Source of the DNA: Bacteroidales bacterium UBA7569 | GTDB lineage: Bacteria; Bacteroidota; Bacteroidia; Bacteroidales; Paludibacteraceae | Length of the DNA stretch: 50,038 nt | NCBI GenBank assembly: GCA_002477945.1 | Contig: DLLF01000025.1 | Location: 1 to 50,038 of the forward strand | Direction of reading: 5' to 3' | In this document: positions 17,443-26,498 of the stretch, one piece after another | Layout of the letters: the number at the start of each line of letters is the position of its first letter | Numbering within the stretch: position 1 is the first letter of the stretch | Notes under the pieces: generated by a model | Database searches by the model: none | Told to the model about the DNA's origin: nothing | The model's input: only the letters and a program-made list of their open reading frames with translations | Translations under genes and position numbers: made by a program

Positions 17443-18786
17443 TTAGTAAGCCATTGCATTAGATCGACCCTTCACACGCATACCAGACTCAAAGAACCCG
17501 TCATAGTGACGCATCAGGAGATGGCTCTCTATTTGCTGCAACGTATCAAGGATAACACCTACCATAATCAACAAAGAAGTTCCACCAAAGAATTGTGCAA
17601 ATTCACGACTCACGCCACACACACTAGCAAAAGCAGGAAGAATTGCCACAATAGCCAAGAATATGGAACCAGGTAAAGTAATCCGTGACATAATAGTATC
17701 AATGTACTCTGCCGTTTTTTTACCAGGTTTTACTCCAGGAATGAAGCCGTTATTACGTTTCAAATCCTCTGCCATCTGAGTAGGATTGATAATAATTGCA
17801 GTATAGAAATAGGTGAACAATATGATCAGCAAAGCAAATACAACATTGTACCAAACCGAGGTGTTATCACTAAACGCACGAACAAACGCACCACTTCCAT
17901 CTGTACTAAAACCAACAATGGCAATAGGAATGAACATAATTGCCTGTGCAAAGATGATAGGCATTACATTAGCCGCATTGACCTTAAGAGGGATAAACTG
18001 ACGAACGCCACCATATTGTTTATTACCGACAATACGCTTTGCATATTGCACAGGGATTTTGCGAGTACCTTGTACCAAGAGAATAGCTATAGCAAAAACG
18101 AACAATAGCAAGAGGATCTCAGCAATAAAGACAATCAATCCTCCACCCGCTTCATTAAGACGTGAAGAGAACTCTTGTAGAATAGCACGCGGAAGACGAG
18201 CAATGATACCTATCAAGATAATGAAAGATATACCATTTCCAATTCCTTTGTCCGTAATACGCTCTCCTAACCACATCACAAACATAGAACCAGCACAAAG
18301 AATAATCACAGAAGAGATGGTGAACCAATTAAAACCTATCGCAAGAGAAGCCCCTGCTGAATGCACCTGTACTGACAAATTGACCAAATAAGATGGTCCC
18401 TGCAAAAGGAGAATTGCAACAGTCAGATAACGTGTAATCTGATTCATTCGATTGCGACCGCTCTCACCTTCGCGCGACATCTTTTGGAAATAGGGTACAA
18501 CCATTGTCAGCAACTGAATGATAATGGAAGCCGAAATATACGGCATAATACCCAATGCGAATATAGATGCATTAGCGAACGCTCCACCTGAAAACATATC
18601 AAGCAATGCCATCAAGCCACCGCTTGTTTGAGCCTCCAAGGCAGTCAAGGCATCAGGGTCAATACCAGGAAGAACGATAAACGAACCAAAACGATAGATT
18701 AGCACAAACAAGAAAGTTGTCAGCAATCTGTTACGAAGATCCTCTATCTTCCAGATATTTCTAATTGTTTCTATGAATTTCTTCAT
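17443..18786 (-). CDS. secY: Protein translocase subunit SecY
   Basis: A 447-residue inner-membrane protein, the channel of the Sec export system. Ten hydrophobic segments can be traced, starting with RLLTTFLFVLIYRFGSFIVLPG. The pore and loop signatures GIMPYISASIIIQLL and KMSREGESGRNRMNQITRYLT are present. In the cytoplasmic loop before the last helices, KPGKKTAEYIDTIMSRIT is conserved. The start is 4 bases after rplO, an arrangement that suggests coupled translation. Confidence 0.98.
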   Translation of the reverse strand: MKKFIETIRNIWKIEDLRNRLLTTFLFVLIYRFGSFIVLPGIDPDALTALEAQTSGGLMALLDMFSGGAFANASIFALGIMPYISASIIIQLLTMVVPYFQKMSREGESGRNRMNQITRYLTVAILLLQGPSYLVNLSVQVHSAGASLAIGFNWFTISSVIILCAGSMFVMWLGERITDKGIGNGISFIILIGIIARLPRAILQEFSSRLNEAGGGLIVFIAEILLLLFVFAIAILLVQGTRKIPVQYAKRIVGNKQYGGVRQFIPLKVNAANVMPIIFAQAIMFIPIAIVGFSTDGSGAFVRAFSDNTSVWYNVVFALLIILFTYFYTAIIINPTQMAEDLKRNNGFIPGVKPGKKTAEYIDTIMSRITLPGSIFLAIVAILPAFASVCGVSREFAQFFGGTSLLIMVGVILDTLQQIESHLLMRHYDGFFESGMRVKGRSNAMAY

Positions 18787-18790
18787 TCTA

Positions 18791-19237
18791 TTATAGTTTT
18801 ACGATGGTACCACCTGTGGCAACAATGGCTTCTTCTGCCTTTTTAGAAAAAGCATGGGCTTCAACTGTCAACTTAGCGGTCAGTGTGCCATTCCCAAGAA
18901 TCTTAACCAACATAGACTTATTGATAAAACCAGCTTTCAACAAATCCTCCAAACCAATTTTTTCCAATTTTTGGTTATCAGCAAGGGATTGAAGGACGGA
19001 AAGATTAACAGATTTGAATTCTACACGGTTAATATTCTTGAAGCCGAACTTTGGCAGACGGCGTTGAATAGGCATTTGACCACCCTCAAAACCAATCTTC
19101 TTGGAATAACCAGAACGTGATTTTGCACCTTTATGACCACGAGTAGAAGTTCCGCCTAAACCTGAGCCTGCACCACGACCAATACGCTTACGAGACCTAA
19201 CAGAACCAACTGCAGGATTTAAATTATTCAATTCCAT
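18791..19237 (-). CDS. rplO: 50S ribosomal protein L15
   Basis: A 148-residue large-subunit protein. The Gly/Arg-rich N-terminus (MELNNLNPAVGSVRSRKRIG, then GSGLGGTSTRGHKG) and EGGQMPIQRRLPKFGF are the family signatures. It lies between rpmD and secY. Confidence 0.97.
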   Translation of the reverse strand: MELNNLNPAVGSVRSRKRIGRGAGSGLGGTSTRGHKGAKSRSGYSKKIGFEGGQMPIQRRLPKFGFKNINRVEFKSVNLSVLQSLADNQKLEKIGLEDLLKAGFINKSMLVKILGNGTLTAKLTVEAHAFSKKAEEAIVATGGTIVKL

Positions 19238-19311
19238 AATAAGAAGTATTTATGAGAGAGTTGGCAAGATGCCTAATCTGAATCAGACATCCCACACAAC
19301 TCTTTTATTCA

Positions 19312-19488
19312 TTAGCCAATTACTTTTACCAAGTGTTTCACTTTTTCAACCATACCCAAGATGGCAGGTGTTGCTTCATGTTCAACGACAGCATTGATCT
19401 TATGCAGTCCCAGTGCTTTCATTGTCAATTTTTGAACTTTCTGACACTTGATAATGCTTCGTACCTGTTGTATCTTAATAGTTGCCAT
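19312..19488 (-). CDS. rpmD: 50S ribosomal protein L30
   Basis: A 58-residue large-subunit protein, MATIKIQQVRSIIKCQKVQK followed by LTMKALGLHKIN and ending VKHLVKVIG. Length and fold pattern fit L30. It is 11 bases after rpsE and 74 before rplO. Confidence 0.95.
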   Translation of the reverse strand: MATIKIQQVRSIIKCQKVQKLTMKALGLHKINAVVEHEATPAILGMVEKVKHLVKVIG

Positions 19489-19499
19489 ACAAGAATATT

Positions 19500-20018
19500 T
19501 TATCCGTTAAACACTGCAGAAAGAGACACACCACGATTCTGAGCAACCATATTGGCATCACGCATTTCTGAGAGAGCCAAAATAGTAGCCTTAACCAAGT
19601 TATGAGGATTGGATGAACCTTTGGCCTTTGCCAAGACATCTGTCACGCCCACACTTTCAAGAACGGCACGCATTGCGCCACCGGCTTTAACTCCGGTACC
19701 ATGAGAAGCTGGTTGCAAATAAACTTGAGCACCTCCAAACTTGGCATTCTGTTCATGAGGAATGGTTCCTTTCAAGACAGGGACTTTTATCAGATTCTTC
19801 TTGGCAGCCTCAGTTCCTTTAGCGATAGCAACTGTCACTTCACCTGCCTTACCAAGTCCCCAACCCACAATACCATTTCCGTTTCCAACCACAACGATAG
19901 CAGCAAAAGTGAAAGTGCGCCCACCTTTAGTCACCTTAGTTACTCGGTTGACTGCTACCAAACGTTCTGTAAGTTCCAGATCGCTTGTTGTTTTTACTCT
20001 ATTCATATTTGATACCAT
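19500..20018 (-). CDS. rpsE: 30S ribosomal protein S5
   Basis: A 172-residue small-subunit protein important for decoding accuracy. The double-stranded RNA-binding N-terminal domain includes LVAVNRVTKVTKGGRTFTF and the loop GLGKAGEVTVAIAKG; the C-terminal domain has PASHGTGVKAGGAMRAVLE. The ATG at 20018 is preferred; a GTG two codons earlier (20024) would overlap the rplR stop. The gene lies between rplR and rpmD. Confidence 0.97.
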   Translation of the reverse strand: MVSNMNRVKTTSDLELTERLVAVNRVTKVTKGGRTFTFAAIVVVGNGNGIVGWGLGKAGEVTVAIAKGTEAAKKNLIKVPVLKGTIPHEQNAKFGGAQVYLQPASHGTGVKAGGAMRAVLESVGVTDVLAKAKGSSNPHNLVKATILALSEMRDANMVAQNRGVSLSAVFNG

Positions 20019-20023
20019 AATCA

Positions 20024-20368
20024 CTAAAATTTAAGACCTGCCTCACGTGCTGCGTCTGCCAATTGTTTTACTCTACCATGATAGAGATAGCCATTACGAT
20101 CGAAAACGACCTCACCGACTCCTGCTTTTAGAGCGGCCTCAGCAAGTTGTTTACCCACTTGAGCGGCTTTCTCAGTCTTTGTTATTTTATCCTTAATTCC
20201 AAGCGATGAAGCCGAAACGAGTGTAACTCCCTTTACATCATCAATTACTTGAGCGTAAATCTGGCTATTACTACGGAATACCGTCAAACGAGGACGTTGA
20301 GCAGTACCCGATATAACGGTACGGATATGGGCTTTAATTCTAAGCCTTCTATTTATTTTCTGATTCAT
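20024..20368 (-). CDS. rplR: 50S ribosomal protein L18
   Basis: A 114-residue protein that binds 5S rRNA with L5. RRLRIKAHIRTVISGTAQRPRL is the basic N-terminus and VVFDRNGYLYHGRVKQLADA the C-terminal signature. It lies 18 bases after rplF and 5 before rpsE. Confidence 0.97.
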   Translation of the reverse strand: MNQKINRRLRIKAHIRTVISGTAQRPRLTVFRSNSQIYAQVIDDVKGVTLVSASSLGIKDKITKTEKAAQVGKQLAEAALKAGVGEVVFDRNGYLYHGRVKQLADAAREAGLKF

Positions 20369-20386
20369 AATCGTTACTATTAGATA

Positions 20387-20938
20387 TTACTTACCAGCCG
20401 ATTTACCAGCCTTACGACGAAGTATTTCACCTTGGAACTTAACACCTTTGCCTTTATAAGGTTCAGGCTTTCTAAATGAGCGAATCTTTGCACACACTTG
20501 CCCAAGCAACTGCTTATCTGCAGATTCCAAAATCACCAACGGGTTTTGGTTGCGTTCAGATTTTGTTTCGACTTTGATTTCCTTAGGCAAAGCCAAGTAA
20601 ATAGGGTGAGTGTAACCCAATGCGAATTGCAGTATTTGTCCTTGGTTTTCGACACGATAACCGACACCAACGAGTTCCAATACTTTCTTATAGCCTTCGG
20701 CGACCCCAACAACCATATTGTGAATGAGTGCACGATACAAACCATGTTTAGAACGCATTTCCTTGTCATCATTAGGTCGTGTTACATGGCAAACATTGCC
20801 CTCTACACTAACATTGATTTTCGGATCAATTACTTGAGAGAGTTCACCTTTCGGTCCTCTAACGGTTACAACGTGATCAGCAATTGTTACTGTCACACCA
20901 GCAGGAATGTTAATTGGTAGTTTTCCTATTCGAGACAT
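20387..20938 (-). CDS. rplF: 50S ribosomal protein L6
   Basis: A 183-residue large-subunit protein with two L6 repeats. MSRIGKLPINIPAGVTVTI, VTRPNDDKEMRSKHGLYRAL and the C-terminal KPEPYKGKGVKFQGEILRRK are conserved. The upstream sequence GGGAGGAA lies about 8 bases before the ATG, one of the few Shine-Dalgarno-like sites in this operon. Confidence 0.97.
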   Translation of the reverse strand: MSRIGKLPINIPAGVTVTIADHVVTVRGPKGELSQVIDPKINVSVEGNVCHVTRPNDDKEMRSKHGLYRALIHNMVVGVAEGYKKVLELVGVGYRVENQGQILQFALGYTHPIYLALPKEIKVETKSERNQNPLVILESADKQLLGQVCAKIRSFRKPEPYKGKGVKFQGEILRRKAGKSAGK

Positions 20939-20956
20939 AATTCATTCCTCCCAACA

Positions 20957-21352
20957 TTAATAAACATAACATATTACCTCCCCACCAAGTTTTTGGTTGA
21001 GGGCTTCCTTATTTGTCATCACCCCTTTAGAGGTTGAAAGGATAGCAATACCCAATCCATTGAGAACGCGCGGCATCTCGCGATAACCGACATATTGGCG
21101 CAAACCAGGTGTTGAAATACGTTCAAGGCTCTTTATTGCATTCACCTTGTTAATCGGATCATACTTCAAGGCTATCTTAATAGTGCCTTGAGGTCCATCC
21201 TCTACGAATTTGTAACTAAGGATATATCCTTTTTCGAATAATATCCTTGTGATCTCTTTCTTCAGATTCGATGCGGGGACTTCGACTACACGATGTCCTG
21301 CCTTTATGGCATTACGCAACCGAGTCAGATAATCTGCTATAGGATCAGTCAT
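20957..21352 (-). CDS. rpsH: 30S ribosomal protein S8
   Basis: A 131-residue 16S rRNA-binding protein. MTDPIADYLTRLRNAIKAGH and the C-terminal block GLGIAILSTSKGVMTNKEA match the family. In E. coli S8 represses the spc operon; no such site was identified here, though the 93-base gap before this gene (21353-21445) can fold into two small hairpins. Confidence 0.97.
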   Translation of the reverse strand: MTDPIADYLTRLRNAIKAGHRVVEVPASNLKKEITRILFEKGYILSYKFVEDGPQGTIKIALKYDPINKVNAIKSLERISTPGLRQYVGYREMPRVLNGLGIAILSTSKGVMTNKEALNQKLGGEVICYVY

Positions 21353-21445
21353 AATTGTGTAAATTAATCCCGCCTACCGGGACAATATTTATAATTATAT
21401 TCAGTTGTTGCCTCCATGCAACTAACTTTCTGTTGTGGGATCTAA

Positions 21446-21715
21446 TTACCAACTTGCTTTTTTTACTCCAGGAATGAGTCCTTTTGATGCCATCTCACGG
21501 AATTGAATACGCGACAGACCAAATTGGCGCATATACCCTTTTGGACGTCCAGTGATTTTGCAGCGATTATGCAAGCGTACGGGAGACGCATTCTTAGGCA
21601 ATGTCTGCAAACCTTCGTAATCTCCATCCTTGAGCATCTGAGCACGCTTTTCAGCATACTTAGCGACCAATTTTGCGCGTTTTACATCGCGAGCGATCAT
21701 TGATTCTTTTGCCAT
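21446..21715 (-). CDS. rpsN: 30S ribosomal protein S14, zinc-free type
   Basis: An 89-residue small-subunit protein. It is the longer form without the two CxxC pairs of zinc-binding S14: only one cysteine remains, in HNRCKITGRPKGYMRQFGLS. The C-terminus GLIPGVKKASW is standard. The gene lies between rplE and rpsH as in most spc operons. Confidence 0.97.
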   Translation of the reverse strand: MAKESMIARDVKRAKLVAKYAEKRAQMLKDGDYEGLQTLPKNASPVRLHNRCKITGRPKGYMRQFGLSRIQFREMASKGLIPGVKKASW

Positions 21716-21720
21716 AAGTG

Positions 21721-22263
21721 TTATTTTTTGAATGGTAAACCAAATTCACGTAACAGAGCATATCCCTCCTCATCCGTTTTGGCGGTAGTAACAAAAGTTA
21801 TGTTCATGCCCAGCAACTTTGTGATGTTGTCAATATTTATTTCAGGGAAGATAATCTGCTCTTGAATACCCAATGTATAATTACCTCTTCCGTCCATTTT
21901 ATTGGCAATACCCTTAAAGTCCCTGATACGAGGAAGAGCAACGCGAACGAGTCGTTCCAAGAATTCATACATTCTCTCTCCGCGAAGAGTTACGCGTACA
22001 CCGATAGGCATTTTCTTACGGACCTTGAAGTTGGAAATATCTTTCTTTGAAAGCGTAGCCACTGCCTTTTGACCAACAATAGCGGTCATTTCCTGTAATG
22101 CCACATCAATTATCTTCTTATCCGCCACAGCCTCACCGAGCCCTTGATTGAGGACAATCTTTTCCAATTTAGGGCATTGCATAACAGAGGAGTAACCAAA
22201 CTCTTTCATAAGAGCGGGAACAATACGCTCCCTATAGTCTTGTTTTAAGCTTGCTGTATTCAT
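21721..22263 (-). CDS. rplE: 50S ribosomal protein L5
   Basis: A 180-residue protein that binds 5S rRNA and reaches the P-site tRNA. KKMPIGVRVTLRGERMYEFL and the C-terminal IFPEINIDNITKLLGMNITF are conserved. It begins 2 bases after rplX and ends 5 before rpsN. Confidence 0.97.
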   Translation of the reverse strand: MNTASLKQDYRERIVPALMKEFGYSSVMQCPKLEKIVLNQGLGEAVADKKIIDVALQEMTAIVGQKAVATLSKKDISNFKVRKKMPIGVRVTLRGERMYEFLERLVRVALPRIRDFKGIANKMDGRGNYTLGIQEQIIFPEINIDNITKLLGMNITFVTTAKTDEEGYALLREFGLPFKK

Positions 22264-22265
22264 TT

Positions 22266-22574
22266 TCAGATCTCCTTACCAGTTTTTTTAGAAACACGCA
22301 CAAGTTTACCATCCTTCACAATACGCCCTACACGAACAGGTTTACCATCTTCTACAGGGTTCAAGTTTGAGATATGCACAGGTGCTTCTTTCTTTACTAT
22401 ACCTCCTTGAGGATTTTTTGCATTAGGTTTGGTACTCTTCGATACCATATTGATACCCTCTACAATGGCGCGCTGCTCATCAACAAGTACAGACAAGACA
22501 CGTCCTGTCTTTCCCTTGTTAGCACCCGCATTCACGTAAACGATATCACCTTTCTTTATATGTAACTTAGCCAT
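22266..22574 (-). CDS. rplX: 50S ribosomal protein L24
   Basis: A 102-residue assembly-initiating protein with a KOW motif (IKKGDIVYVNAGANKGKTGRV). The mid segment QGGIVKKEAPVHISNL is typical. It lies between rplN and rplE. Confidence 0.97.
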   Translation of the reverse strand: MAKLHIKKGDIVYVNAGANKGKTGRVLSVLVDEQRAIVEGINMVSKSTKPNAKNPQGGIVKKEAPVHISNLNPVEDGKPVRVGRIVKDGKLVRVSKKTGKEI

Positions 22575-22593
22575 TACTTAAGAATTTAGATGA

Positions 22594-22959
22594 TTATAAC
22601 ACTTCAGGTGCGAGAGAGATAATTTTCATATTCGTTGCGCGGAGTTCACGTGCAACAGGTCCGAAGATACGAGAGCCTCGAAGTTCTCCTGCGTTGTTAA
22701 CCAAAACACAGGCATTATCATCGAAACGGATATAACTTCCATCAGCACGACGAACTTCTTTCTTTACCCGGACCACAATTGCGCGAGAAACCGTTCCATC
22801 TTTCATTTCAGAAGAAGGAATTACACCTTTCACGGCAACAACAATTGTATCTCCGAGTGTAGCGTAACGTTTCTTCGTTCCGCCCAATACACGGATGCAG
22901 AGAGCCTCTTTTGCTCCACTGTTATCAGCAACCGTAAGTCTTGATTCTTGTTGTATCAT
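22594..22959 (-). CDS. rplN: 50S ribosomal protein L14
   Basis: A 121-residue protein on the subunit interface. MIQQESRLTVADNSGAKEAL and ending RELRATNMKIISLAPEVL identify it throughout. It starts 1 base after the rpsQ stop. Confidence 0.98.
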   Translation of the reverse strand: MIQQESRLTVADNSGAKEALCIRVLGGTKKRYATLGDTIVVAVKGVIPSSEMKDGTVSRAIVVRVKKEVRRADGSYIRFDDNACVLVNNAGELRGSRIFGPVARELRATNMKIISLAPEVL

Positions 22960-22960
22960 A

Positions 22961-23218
22961 TTACTTCGCCCTTTCGATGATTTGAGTTAATCTCCAACGT
23001 TTTGTTTTGCTAGTGGGACGAGTTTCCATAATGCGGACGGTATCACCTATACCACACTCATTATTTTCGTCATGTACATGGTACTTTTTTGTCTTGTTGA
23101 CAAATTTACCATAGATGGGATGTTTCTCTTTCCACTTTACGGCAACAGTAATGGTTTTATCCATTTTATCGCTAGTAACGACTCCCACTCTTTCTTTTCT
23201 TAGATTTCTTGTTTCCAT
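22961..23218 (-). CDS. rpsQ: 30S ribosomal protein S17
   Basis: An 85-residue OB-fold 16S-binding protein. RKERVGVVTSDKMDKTITV and the later YHVHDENNECGIGDTVRIME are the family signatures. It lies 14 bases after rpmC and 1 before rplN. Confidence 0.97.
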   Translation of the reverse strand: METRNLRKERVGVVTSDKMDKTITVAVKWKEKHPIYGKFVNKTKKYHVHDENNECGIGDTVRIMETRPTSKTKRWRLTQIIERAK

Positions 23219-23232
23219 CAGACACTAAAAAA

Positions 23233-23427
23233 TTACTTTGTTAATTCTCTCTGACGAAGTTCAGTTGCAATACGAGCGATGGTTTTGCGTGCCTCCCTAA
23301 TCTGCAACGGATTGTCGAGCGGAGAAATACTGTGATTCAGTTTCATTCTAACCAACTGCTCTTTTTCGGTAGCGAGCCGTTCCTGAAGTTCACTGTTTGT
23401 TAGTTCTTTAATTTCGCTTGTTTTCAT
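23233..23427 (-). CDS. rpmC: 50S ribosomal protein L29
   Basis: A 64-residue, two-helix protein at the exit tunnel that helps dock trigger factor and SRP. MKTSEIKELTNSELQERLAT and NPLQIREARKTIARIATELR fit the family. It lies between rplP and rpsQ. Confidence 0.96.
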   Translation of the reverse strand: MKTSEIKELTNSELQERLATEKEQLVRMKLNHSISPLDNPLQIREARKTIARIATELRQRELTK

Positions 23428-23436
23428 ACTATTCGT

Positions 23437-23868
23437 TTACACATTTTGGGTTGGGTCATAATCGCGTCTTACGACGAACTTGGTAGTAATCGGGAGTTTC
23501 TGAGCAGCAAGGCGGAGAGCCTCTTTTGCCGTTTCAAACGGAACTCCGTCCACTTCAATAATTATACGTCCAGGTTCCAACGGAACCACGAAACCTTCGG
23601 GAGCACCTTTACCTTTACCCATACGGACATCCAGAGGTTTCTTCGTGATGGGTTTATCAGGGAAGACGCGTATCCATACTTGACCTTGTCGTTGCATATA
23701 ACGCGTTACAGCGACACGGGCTGCCTCGATTTGGCGACCAGTCAACCAAATGGTACCCAATGATTTGATACCAAACGAGCCAAATGCCAATTCGTTACCT
23801 CGCTGAGCATTGCCTTTGATGCGCCCTTTTTGCGAGCGGCGGAATTTTGTCTTTTTCGGTTGTAACAT
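23437..23868 (-). CDS. rplP: 50S ribosomal protein L16
   Basis: A 143-residue protein near the A-site tRNA elbow. MLQPKKTKFRRSQKGRIKG, then TGRQIEAARVAVTRYMQRQG and RMGKGKGAPEGFV, are conserved. It lies between rpsC and rpmC. Confidence 0.98.
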   Translation of the reverse strand: MLQPKKTKFRRSQKGRIKGNAQRGNELAFGSFGIKSLGTIWLTGRQIEAARVAVTRYMQRQGQVWIRVFPDKPITKKPLDVRMGKGKGAPEGFVVPLEPGRIIIEVDGVPFETAKEALRLAAQKLPITTKFVVRRDYDPTQNV

Positions 23869-23896
23869 ATCTACTTAATCTACAAATCGGTTAAAC

Positions 23897-24625
23897 TTAC
23901 TTTTTATTTCTTCTGAACCCTCTTCTCTCGCCATCACGACGATCGCGTCTTTCCCCGCGGTTATCGTTTTTCTGTGAGAATTGCGGAGCAAGGTCTTTCT
24001 TTCCGTAAACTTCGCCACGGCAAATCCAAACCTTCACGCCGATAAGTCCAACCTTTGTGAGGGCACCGACATGACAATAATCAATATCAGCACGAAGCGT
24101 ATGCAGGGGAGTGCGTCCTTCTTTATACATCTCCTTGCGTGCCATTTCAGCACCATTCAAACGGCCGGACACTTGCACCTTGATACCCTCGGCACCCATA
24201 CGCATTGTGGAAGCGATGGCTTGCTTAACGGCACGGCGATAGGCGACTTTGCCTTCCAACTGTCGTGCGATTTTGTTGGCCACAATCACAGCATCAACTT
24301 CCGGACGTTTTACTTCAAAGATATTGATTTGAACATCTTTGTCGGTTATTTTCTTCAGTTCCTCTTTAAGTTTGTCAACCTCTTGTCCGCCCTTACCGAT
24401 AATATAACCGGGGCGAGCAGTGCAGACAGTAACAGTTACAAGTTTCAGAGTTCTTTCTATAATGATACGCGAAATACTAGCCTCTGCCAAGCGGGCATTC
24501 AGATATTTTCTGATTTTGCTATCTTCGAGCAAGGTATCTCCGTAATTGTTTCCACCATACCAGTTGGAATCCCAACCGCGGACAATGCCGAGGCGGTTAC
24601 TAATTGGATTGATTTTCTGTCCCAT
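23897..24625 (-). CDS. rpsC: 30S ribosomal protein S3
   Basis: A 242-residue small-subunit protein at the mRNA entry channel. The KH domain (PGYIIGKGGQEVDKLKEELK) and the C-terminal GRLNGAEMARKEMYKEGRTP are diagnostic. A strongly basic Arg/Asp tail (GERRDRRDGERRGFRRNKK) ends the protein. It lies 8 bases after rplV. Confidence 0.98.
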   Translation of the reverse strand: MGQKINPISNRLGIVRGWDSNWYGGNNYGDTLLEDSKIRKYLNARLAEASISRIIIERTLKLVTVTVCTARPGYIIGKGGQEVDKLKEELKKITDKDVQINIFEVKRPEVDAVIVANKIARQLEGKVAYRRAVKQAIASTMRMGAEGIKVQVSGRLNGAEMARKEMYKEGRTPLHTLRADIDYCHVGALTKVGLIGVKVWICRGEVYGKKDLAPQFSQKNDNRGERRDRRDGERRGFRRNKK

Positions 24626-24633
24626 CTTAGCAA

Positions 24634-25044
24634 TTAATTTTGATTATCGTTAGTATTCTTTGTATCAACAAATATGGTAACATGGTTAGAACGTTTGCGA
24701 ATACGATACCCCCGACCTTGAGGAGCGGTCTGCAGGCGTTTCAGCATAGTTCCTCCGTCTACATAAATGCCAGTTACATATAATGTTTCCTGATCTGCTG
24801 TTTTGCCACTCTTTTGTTCCCAGTTAGCAATAGCAGATTTGAGTAATTTTTCCAGTCTGCGCGAAGCTTCTTTGGTAGAGAACTTAAGAGCCCCCAAAGC
24901 CTTATTAACTTCCATACCGCGAATCATATCTGCGACAAGGCGCATCTTACGAGGCGAGGTAGGGACGTTGTTAAGCTTGGCAAAATACAGGTTCTTTTGA
25001 GCCTCTTTTCTTGCTTCTGCGGCATTTCTTTTTCTTGCACCCAT
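24634..25044 (-). CDS. rplV: 50S ribosomal protein L22
   Basis: A 136-residue protein whose beta-hairpin lines the exit tunnel. TSPRKMRLVADMIRGMEVNK and the hairpin KRLQTAPQGRGYRIRKRSNH mark it. It lies between rpsS and rpsC. Confidence 0.97.
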   Translation of the reverse strand: MGARKRNAAEARKEAQKNLYFAKLNNVPTSPRKMRLVADMIRGMEVNKALGALKFSTKEASRRLEKLLKSAIANWEQKSGKTADQETLYVTGIYVDGGTMLKRLQTAPQGRGYRIRKRSNHVTIFVDTKNTNDNQN

Positions 25045-25081
25045 TTTAATCTATTGTTAGAGTTTAATGATTATATGGATA

Positions 25082-25345
25082 TTATCTATTTCCCGAGTGT
25101 CCACGGAATGTACGAGTAGGAGCGAACTCTCCGAGTTTATGTCCCACCATATTCTCCGTAACATACACAGGAATAAATTTGTTTCCATTGTGAACTGCGA
25201 TAGTGTGACCTACGAAATCAGGTGAAATCATGGATGCGCGAGACCATGTCTTGACAACAACCTTCTTTCCGCTTTCATTCATATCAAGCACTTTTTTCTC
25301 GAGTTTCAAGTCGATATATGGTCCTTTTTTTAATGAACGGCTCAT
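25082..25345 (-). CDS. rpsS: 30S ribosomal protein S19
   Basis: An 87-residue small-subunit head protein. MSRSLKKGPYIDLKLEKKVL, TWSRASMISPDFVGHTIAVH and ending FAPTRTFRGHSGNR are conserved. It lies 20 bases after rplB. Confidence 0.98.
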   Translation of the reverse strand: MSRSLKKGPYIDLKLEKKVLDMNESGKKVVVKTWSRASMISPDFVGHTIAVHNGNKFIPVYVTENMVGHKLGEFAPTRTFRGHSGNR

Positions 25346-25365
25346 AATTTGCTAAGTTTAATAGG

Positions 25366-26190
25366 TTATTTCTTCTTTCTTTCGATAATGTATTGGTTAG
25401 ACTGCTTTTTAGGAGTGCGAGTCTTATAACCTTTAGCCAACAAGCCTTTCCGAGACCGCGGGTGTCCACCAGAGGCACGACCTTCACCACCACCCATCGG
25501 GTGATCTACAGGGTTCATAGCCACACCACGAACACGAGGACGACGTCCCAACCAACGAGAGCGACCAGCCTTGCCGGATTCTTCCAACGCATGATCCGAA
25601 TTGCCCACCACGCCAACAGTAGCACGACAAGCACTCAAGATCTTACGCAATTCACCGGAAGGCAACTTGATGATTGCATATTTATCCTCGCGGGAAGTAA
25701 GTTGTGCAAACACACCAGCCGAACGAGCCAATGCAGCACCTTGTCCCGGACGCAACTCAATGTTATGAATCAACGTTCCGAGAGGGATATTCTGCATAGG
25801 AAGCGCATTACCTACCTCAGGAGCAACCTCTGCGCCTGAAACAACGGTTTGTCCCACTTGCAATCCGTTAGGTGCAAGAATATAACTTTTCTCACCATCA
25901 GCATAATAGAGCAACGCAATACGAGCCGAGCGGTTCGGATCGTATTCAATTGTCTTTACGACTGCGGGTACACCATCTTTGTTTCGCTTGAAATCAATTA
26001 CTCTGTATTTCCGTTTGTGTCCGCCTCCGATATAACGCATAGTCTCTTTACCAACATGGTTACGACCACCCGTTTTACGAACGCCGAACACGAGGGACTT
26101 CTCCGGTGCGCTTGCTGTAATTGTATCAAAAGCACCGATAATTTTGTGTCTTTGCCCCGGTGTAGAGGGTTTTAATTTGCGTACAGCCAT
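25366..26190 (-). CDS. rplB: 50S ribosomal protein L2
   Basis: A 274-residue protein needed for subunit joining and peptidyl transfer. GGGHKRKYRVIDFKRNKDG in the N-terminal half and GVAMNPVDHPMGGGEGRASG, with the key histidine, in the C-terminal half are intact. It lies 5 bases after rplW. Confidence 0.98.
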   Translation of the reverse strand: MAVRKLKPSTPGQRHKIIGAFDTITASAPEKSLVFGVRKTGGRNHVGKETMRYIGGGHKRKYRVIDFKRNKDGVPAVVKTIEYDPNRSARIALLYYADGEKSYILAPNGLQVGQTVVSGAEVAPEVGNALPMQNIPLGTLIHNIELRPGQGAALARSAGVFAQLTSREDKYAIIKLPSGELRKILSACRATVGVVGNSDHALEESGKAGRSRWLGRRPRVRGVAMNPVDHPMGGGEGRASGGHPRSRKGLLAKGYKTRTPKKQSNQYIIERKKK

Positions 26191-26195
26191 TTTAA

Positions 26196-26486
26196 TCAGA
26201 TATTGCTAAAAAAATCAATTGTTTCACCTGCTTTCAATGTAACCACCGCTTTTTTATAAGCATTCACCTTGCCGGAAACAACACCACTTTTCGTATAGCG
26301 CATTTTCACCTTCGGTGCAACGACTGACGTATTGACAGCAAGCACAGTTACATTATACATATCTTCAACTGCTTTCTTTATTTCAAGTTTGTTTGCAGTT
26401 CTCTCAACTCGGAAGCCGTAGCGATTCAGTTTCTCGCTAAGACCATTCATCTTCTCCGTAACGATCGGTTTGATTATAATTGCCAT
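26196..26486 (-). CDS. rplW: 50S ribosomal protein L23
   Basis: A 96-residue protein at the exit tunnel rim that docks trigger factor. IIKPIVTEKMNGLSEKLNRY and the C-terminal block KVKMRYTKSGVVSGKVNAYK fit. A strong Shine-Dalgarno sequence (AAGGAGGT) lies about 8 bases before the ATG, unusual in this operon. Confidence 0.97.
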   Translation of the reverse strand: MAIIIKPIVTEKMNGLSEKLNRYGFRVERTANKLEIKKAVEDMYNVTVLAVNTSVVAPKVKMRYTKSGVVSGKVNAYKKAVVTLKAGETIDFFSNI

Positions 26487-26498
26487 AGTCTTACCTCC

